22,189 nt of DNA. Origin: Paramacrobiotus richtersi. Its lineage: Eukaryota; Tardigrada; Eutardigrada; Parachela; Macrobiotidae. Under the pieces are notes generated by a model. The model did not search any database and was not told the origin of the DNA. It saw nothing but the letters and a program-made list of their open reading frames with translations. A program made the translations under genes and the position numbers. Location of the stretch: positions 1-22,189 of the forward strand of contig JAQGAU010000985.1 of the NCBI GenBank assembly GCA_034698045.1, read 5' to 3'. Below are positions 19,162-22,189 of this stretch, one piece after another (position 1 is the first letter of the stretch; the number at the start of each line of letters is the position of its first letter).

Positions 19162-19423
19162 AGTTATCGAACTGCTATCAATAGAAATACGTAGCACACG
19201 GTATCTTCAATGATGCGGTTAACCGATAAAAATTACGTGCCCACAGCGACCCCAAATAAGACCGTTTGCAATGCTTACGTGTACTCATCATTGTGCCGGT
19301 TGAAACGTGGATAAGGATGCCCGCCGTGAGACTCACGCCCATCTGGATAAACATGGTACGAAGCATGGCGGAGCGCACGCCGTTAATCGGGGCGTCAGTA
19401 GCGTTCACTTCCTCAGCCGTCAT

Positions 19424-20095
19424 CGTGCGAATTCTTCTACAAAATATCTTGTGCTAAACTCTGGAAATAATGCACATAATAACCACAACGAGATGTATGA
19501 GAACTTTTGTCCACTGATTCTGATTCTAGTAAACAGTGCTCAATTTGCTTCGCGAATTGTCAAATAAAATGGTTGCACCTCTCACTAATCACGCTCAACT
19601 CGGCATGGCCCTAGCTGTAACTCTGCGTGATCGTGGTAGCGTAACGTAGGCTGGATATATCACAGCAGAACAACAGTGCAGTCCGATAAACAGTTCCTGG
19701 CTGTCAGAAGCAATAATTGGCTCGCAGCTGCTGCCGGCTTCGCATACTGTATAATACTTTACATGGACAAAGTACCAAGCTTAAACTTTTAAGCCGATCA
19801 GTCGGCTTCTGCCAATCATCGCAGTGCGGACAGCGGAGATGTCGTCATATCTGTAAGAAACAAGACTCTCGACTAGCAATATTTTCTATGTTTCTTGTAC
19901 CTTGTAAGTATGATCGTATGGTACGTACGCCAGTCTCAAATTATATAAATTTTCGTCATCAGGTCGCCGAGGCATTGAACAGCAAGTAACATCATGATAA
20001 TTATGATGACATCACTGTATGAGTTGTGCAGTCGCATCCATCTGCTGTATAACATACTGGCGCACCTTCATTGGCTTCCCGTATTTTGCGTAGTT
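19424..20095. other. 5' flank of TS-4
   Basis: No gene seen. A single TGACATCA at 20007-20014 and a degenerate partner (AACATCATGA at about 19988) may be a decayed form of the double-octamer block found before the other TS genes. A stretch near 19700 (GTCAGAAGC, then GCAGCTG) resembles the 5' flank of TS-2 near 8579. Confidence 0.35.
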
Positions 20096-20218
20096 TTACC
20101 GTCGGAAGTAGCGCAGTACAAGAGGTTTGACCGTATCGTAGCTGGTGTCGAGCTGAAGCGTCGGGCTAAGGTCGGTGCGGGGTGGTAGCTGAGTGGACTG
20201 GGTGGCACGCAGTTTCCA
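20096..20218 (-). pseudogene. TS family fossil: exon 2 fragment
   Basis: About 40 codons match the end of helix 2 and the following loop of TS-1 and TS-3: Trp-Lys-Leu-Arg-Ala-Thr-Gln, a Leu-Pro segment, Thr-Ser-Tyr-Asp-Thr-Val, then Leu-Arg-Tyr-Phe-Arg-Arg and a stop. Frames on both sides are closed, and neither the exon start nor later helices are recognisable. It lies head to head with the nuclear-receptor copy at 20300, only 80 bp away. Confidence 0.65.
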
Positions 20219-20299
20219 GTTTGGTCAAACCTGGGCTAGCGCTTAGCAAAGAGTGGTACATATAACCGCTGAGTAACTTTCTTTATTTTTCCTCATAAG

Positions 20300-20940
20300 C
20301 TGTCTTCGCCCGGACCATGCGGAAACACAGAAGGTGATCCTTATCGCTGTACCATGCCAATTACCTGCTCCAGCGCTTTCGAAGTTCAACGCCGTTGCAA
20401 AGCCTGCCGTTTTCGCAAGTGTCTGGATAAACGAATGCGACTGCCGCCCAAATGTAGTGATTCGGACAACGACGCGTCATCGGTCGACTCAGTAAGCCAG
20501 GTGTGTGTCTGTTGAAGAGCGGATCTTGATTCACGCCGTTTTGGTTTCGTTTTTCACGAAAGATGTGTAATAACTGTGTAAACCATTAGGCCTACTGAAA
20601 CCTTGTTGTATCTGATTATTCTCAGCCGACACAACACATTACAGCGGGTGAACATGAGCCGGGAGCGTCAACCAGTGCGAGATCTCATTTCGGTAAGATT
20701 TACTGCTCTCTCGTAAAATGGTTGATAAATTGATTATTGATCTAATGTTTCATGTGCTGTTTTGCCAGGTCCGGGGGTACCCCCAACCGCTGCAAGTTAT
20801 AGGGAAGATTTCGTTTGTGAAGAAGTCTATGCTGATGAATCAGACAACCTGGGTGAGAAAGTCATGCTGCCGCCGGAAACATGTGCAGGCAACATAGCGA
20901 AGCTGGATGAAACCTACATGGAACGCGCAGAGCAAAGAAA
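20300..20940 (+). pseudogene. Partial nuclear-receptor copy (NR-2), scrambled P-box helix
   Basis: Exons 20300-20491, 20626-20692 and 20769 to about 20931 align with exons 2-4 of NR-1. The introns are also similar, so this is a segmental duplication. The second zinc finger keeps exact Cys-x5-Cys-x9-Cys-x2-Cys spacing. The exon start differs: one base is missing near the acceptor and one is gained about 35 bases later. The exon therefore keeps its 192-nt length and open frame, but the Ala-Phe-Phe-Ala-Arg-Thr recognition segment becomes Ser-Ser-Pro-Gly-Pro-Cys. No first-finger exon is found in the 1.2 kb upstream; a TS fossil lies there instead. The hinge exon runs into a retroelement tail after Met-Glu-Arg-Ala-Glu. 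A working receptor is very unlikely, although a transcript is possible. Confidence 0.68.
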
Positions 20941-20951
20941 ATTCGTAAAGC

Positions 20952-21200
20952 ATGCTTTCTTTGGAAAATCGCTATGTCTTCATGCCGGCAGTTTTTGAAA
21001 TTTACGGTACCTGGGGACAAGGCACGAAAAAGATAGTCGACAAGATCGGAAGAGATCTCATCGCCATGACAGGAGAATCGCGTGCGAAAGAGTTTTTTCG
21101 TCAGAAATTGTCCATGTTAATGCAAAAGGGAAATGCTCTTTGTGTTATGGGAACGGTACCCGACTCGGTCGGTCTAGATGAGATTTTCCTACTTATTTAG
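20952..21200 (+). mobile_element. Second retroelement C-terminal tail
   Basis: The frame from 20952 encodes about 80 residues that align with the tail at 18660-19013. Shared landmarks are Phe-Glu-x-x-Gly-Thr-Trp-Gly, Gly-Arg-x-Leu, Arg-Ala-x-x-Phe, Gln and Ser spacing, and Gly-Asn-Ala-Leu-Cys-x-Met-Gly-Thr. It is more 5'-truncated than the other copy and follows NR-2 directly. I found no clear target-site duplication. Confidence 0.6.
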
Positions 21201-21262
21201 CCTCAGTTTTCTAACTGATGTACGTCTGATGTGCGTGTGTACAGATTATACTATGGTACAGA

Positions 21263-21268
21263 AATAAA
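21263..21268 (+). terminator. Possible poly(A) signal
   Basis: AATAAA lies 63 bp after the stop of the retroelement tail. It could end a plus-strand transcript running through NR-2 and the tail. A hexamer alone is weak evidence. Confidence 0.3.
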
Positions 21269-21421
21269 CACATTTTCAGTTAATTTATTGAGCTGAAATC
21301 CAAGGCCATGGCCACTACTATTGCATGAATACAAATCATTTGAGTTTAAACTTCAACATTATGACATACTCTGTATTTTGCACTGCAAAAAACTCGAAAA
21401 AAATAATAATTGCGTACTGAT

Positions 21422-21957
21422 TTAATTACATGTCTGGTAAGACGTGGGCACGGGGCTGTTGGCAGTTTTCGGCAGCACTCCAGGACTGACCGCCTCATGC
21501 TCACCAACCAGCAGCGTTCCTCGACGTGTCCCGTTCTCAAAATGTAGATTAACGGTTCTCAGCGTCTCCGCATGCTTTTCCAACACAGTGCGGTTATAGA
21601 CAACAAACCCCAGCAGCGGAATAAAGGCCACCAATCCAAAAACAATGGGCCAGTGGAGCAGATCCAGTCGCTTGGTGGTGATAGCGATGATCACTTCTAT
21701 CACGGTCCCGATGACGATTACTCCAGCCGGTACACTGCAGCAGAAGCGGCTGTAGCGGCGGAAGCGGAGCAAGATGAGACGTGCGACTGTATCGTAGTCG
21801 GTGAGAAACTGGATAAGGTTGTTCACGTCGATACGGGACGGTAGCTGGCTGGACGTGGTGGCACACAGTCCGTACAAAAAGCAAGCGGCTTTCAGGATGT
21901 GTAGATACATAAAACCGCCCAGCATCCAAATACCGATGGCGATGACCACCTCACACT
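21422..21957 (-). CDS. TS-5: four-helix family gene, exon 2 only in window
   Basis: Exon 2 starts at 21957 (acceptor TTTGATAG, phase 1, second codon Cys where TS-3 has Gly) and ends at TAA 21422-21424. It is intact and encodes about 178 residues, very close to TS-3 throughout: Ile-Gly-Ile-Trp helix 2, Phe-Arg-Arg-Tyr loop, helix 3, Lys-Arg-Leu-Asp segment, helix 4 and a Glu/Pro-rich tail. The tail is about six residues longer and ends Gln-Thr-Cys-Asn. Exon 1 is not found in the remaining 232 bases, so it should lie just beyond the right edge. In TS-3 the intron is only 202 bp. Confidence 0.72.
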
Positions 21958-22189
21958 CTATCAAACCAAGGAATACTGAGTCATGCTTTTCAAGAAATCA
22001 CAAGTACTTCGACAAGTACAGTAGCTAATAGCACATTTTTTACGAATCACGGGATATAGCACCATTCCCCCCAATGCTTTGTCTGCAGGGGAAATCATAT
22101 TAACACTGGGGTGAAATCACTGTCTAACTCAAAGCAGCCTTCGCAACGCAACGCCTCTTGCACCTTCGAATCTTTCAAAACTGAAACAC
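21958..22189. other. Presumed TS-5 intron, to window edge
   Basis: No exon 1 signature (Met-Thr-x-Glu-Glu or Gly-Ile-Leu-Ile-His) is visible on the minus strand here. This is most simply the intron of TS-5. Confidence 0.45.

Larger units (their letters stand above)
16385..19423 (-). pseudogene. TS-4: four-helix family gene split by a transposon
   Basis: Exon 1 is 19423-19279 (48 codons plus one base, donor GTAAGC). Exon 2 starts at 18107 (acceptor TTTATAG), stops at 18061, and resumes at 16903 down to the stop at 16385. Between the two parts lies a 1.15-kb element with a TTAA at each end. If one TTAA and the element are ignored, exon 2 reads straight through in frame and matches TS-3 across the join: helix 2 is cut after its Met-Tyr. 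The phase-1 junction with exon 1 gives Gln, and the uninterrupted gene would encode 236 residues. Nothing else is broken, so the loss looks recent. The first intron has grown to 1.17 kb through a MITE and a retroelement tail. I see no splice pair that would remove the exon insertion and keep the frame. Confidence 0.78.

Overview
The window looks like a compact invertebrate nuclear genome. The genes are split by short GT-AG introns (61 to about 850 bp), the coding segments sit in AT-richer spacer, and I see no operons or Shine-Dalgarno sites. A gustatory-receptor-like seven-helix gene and divergent nuclear-receptor genes point to a protostome, probably an ecdysozoan. A tardigrade is my guess, but nothing in the sequence proves it.

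The main content is a small family of four-helix membrane proteins, here called TS, all on the minus strand. Each gene has a short first exon (Met-Thr-x-Glu-Glu start, first helix ending in a Gly-Ile-Leu-Ile-His motif), a phase-1 intron and one long second exon. There are five loci: TS-1 (5172-6446), TS-2 (7362-8411), TS-3 (14368-15241), TS-4 (16385-19423) and TS-5 (from 21422, running off the right edge), plus a fossil at 20096-20218. TS-2 and TS-3 look intact. TS-1 is frameshifted by a 7-bp tandem duplication. TS-4 is split by a 1.15-kb TTAA-flanked transposon that interrupts its second exon. An unrelated four-helix reading frame at 537-1106 carries an in-frame TGA.

On the plus strand, a complete five-exon, 450-residue gustatory-receptor-like gene (2453-4893) converges on TS-1. 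A decayed piece of a related receptor (7045-7115) sits in the same position relative to TS-2, so receptor and TS gene were probably duplicated together. Further right, a nuclear-receptor gene with a complete DNA-binding domain (10462-11773) precedes TS-3. A second, partial copy (20300-20940) precedes TS-5, which is the closest relative of TS-3. This indicates another segmental duplication.

Mobile DNA is frequent: two old TA-flanked MITEs (5818-6106 and 18258-18529), the TTAA element (16900-18060), a 5'-truncated retroelement tail with target-site duplications (18598-19136), a second such tail (20952-21200), and a tRNA-like Pol III unit inside the receptor gene (3156-3260). A 44-bp block with two TGACATCA sites recurs upstream of TS-1, TS-2 and, flipped, TS-3.
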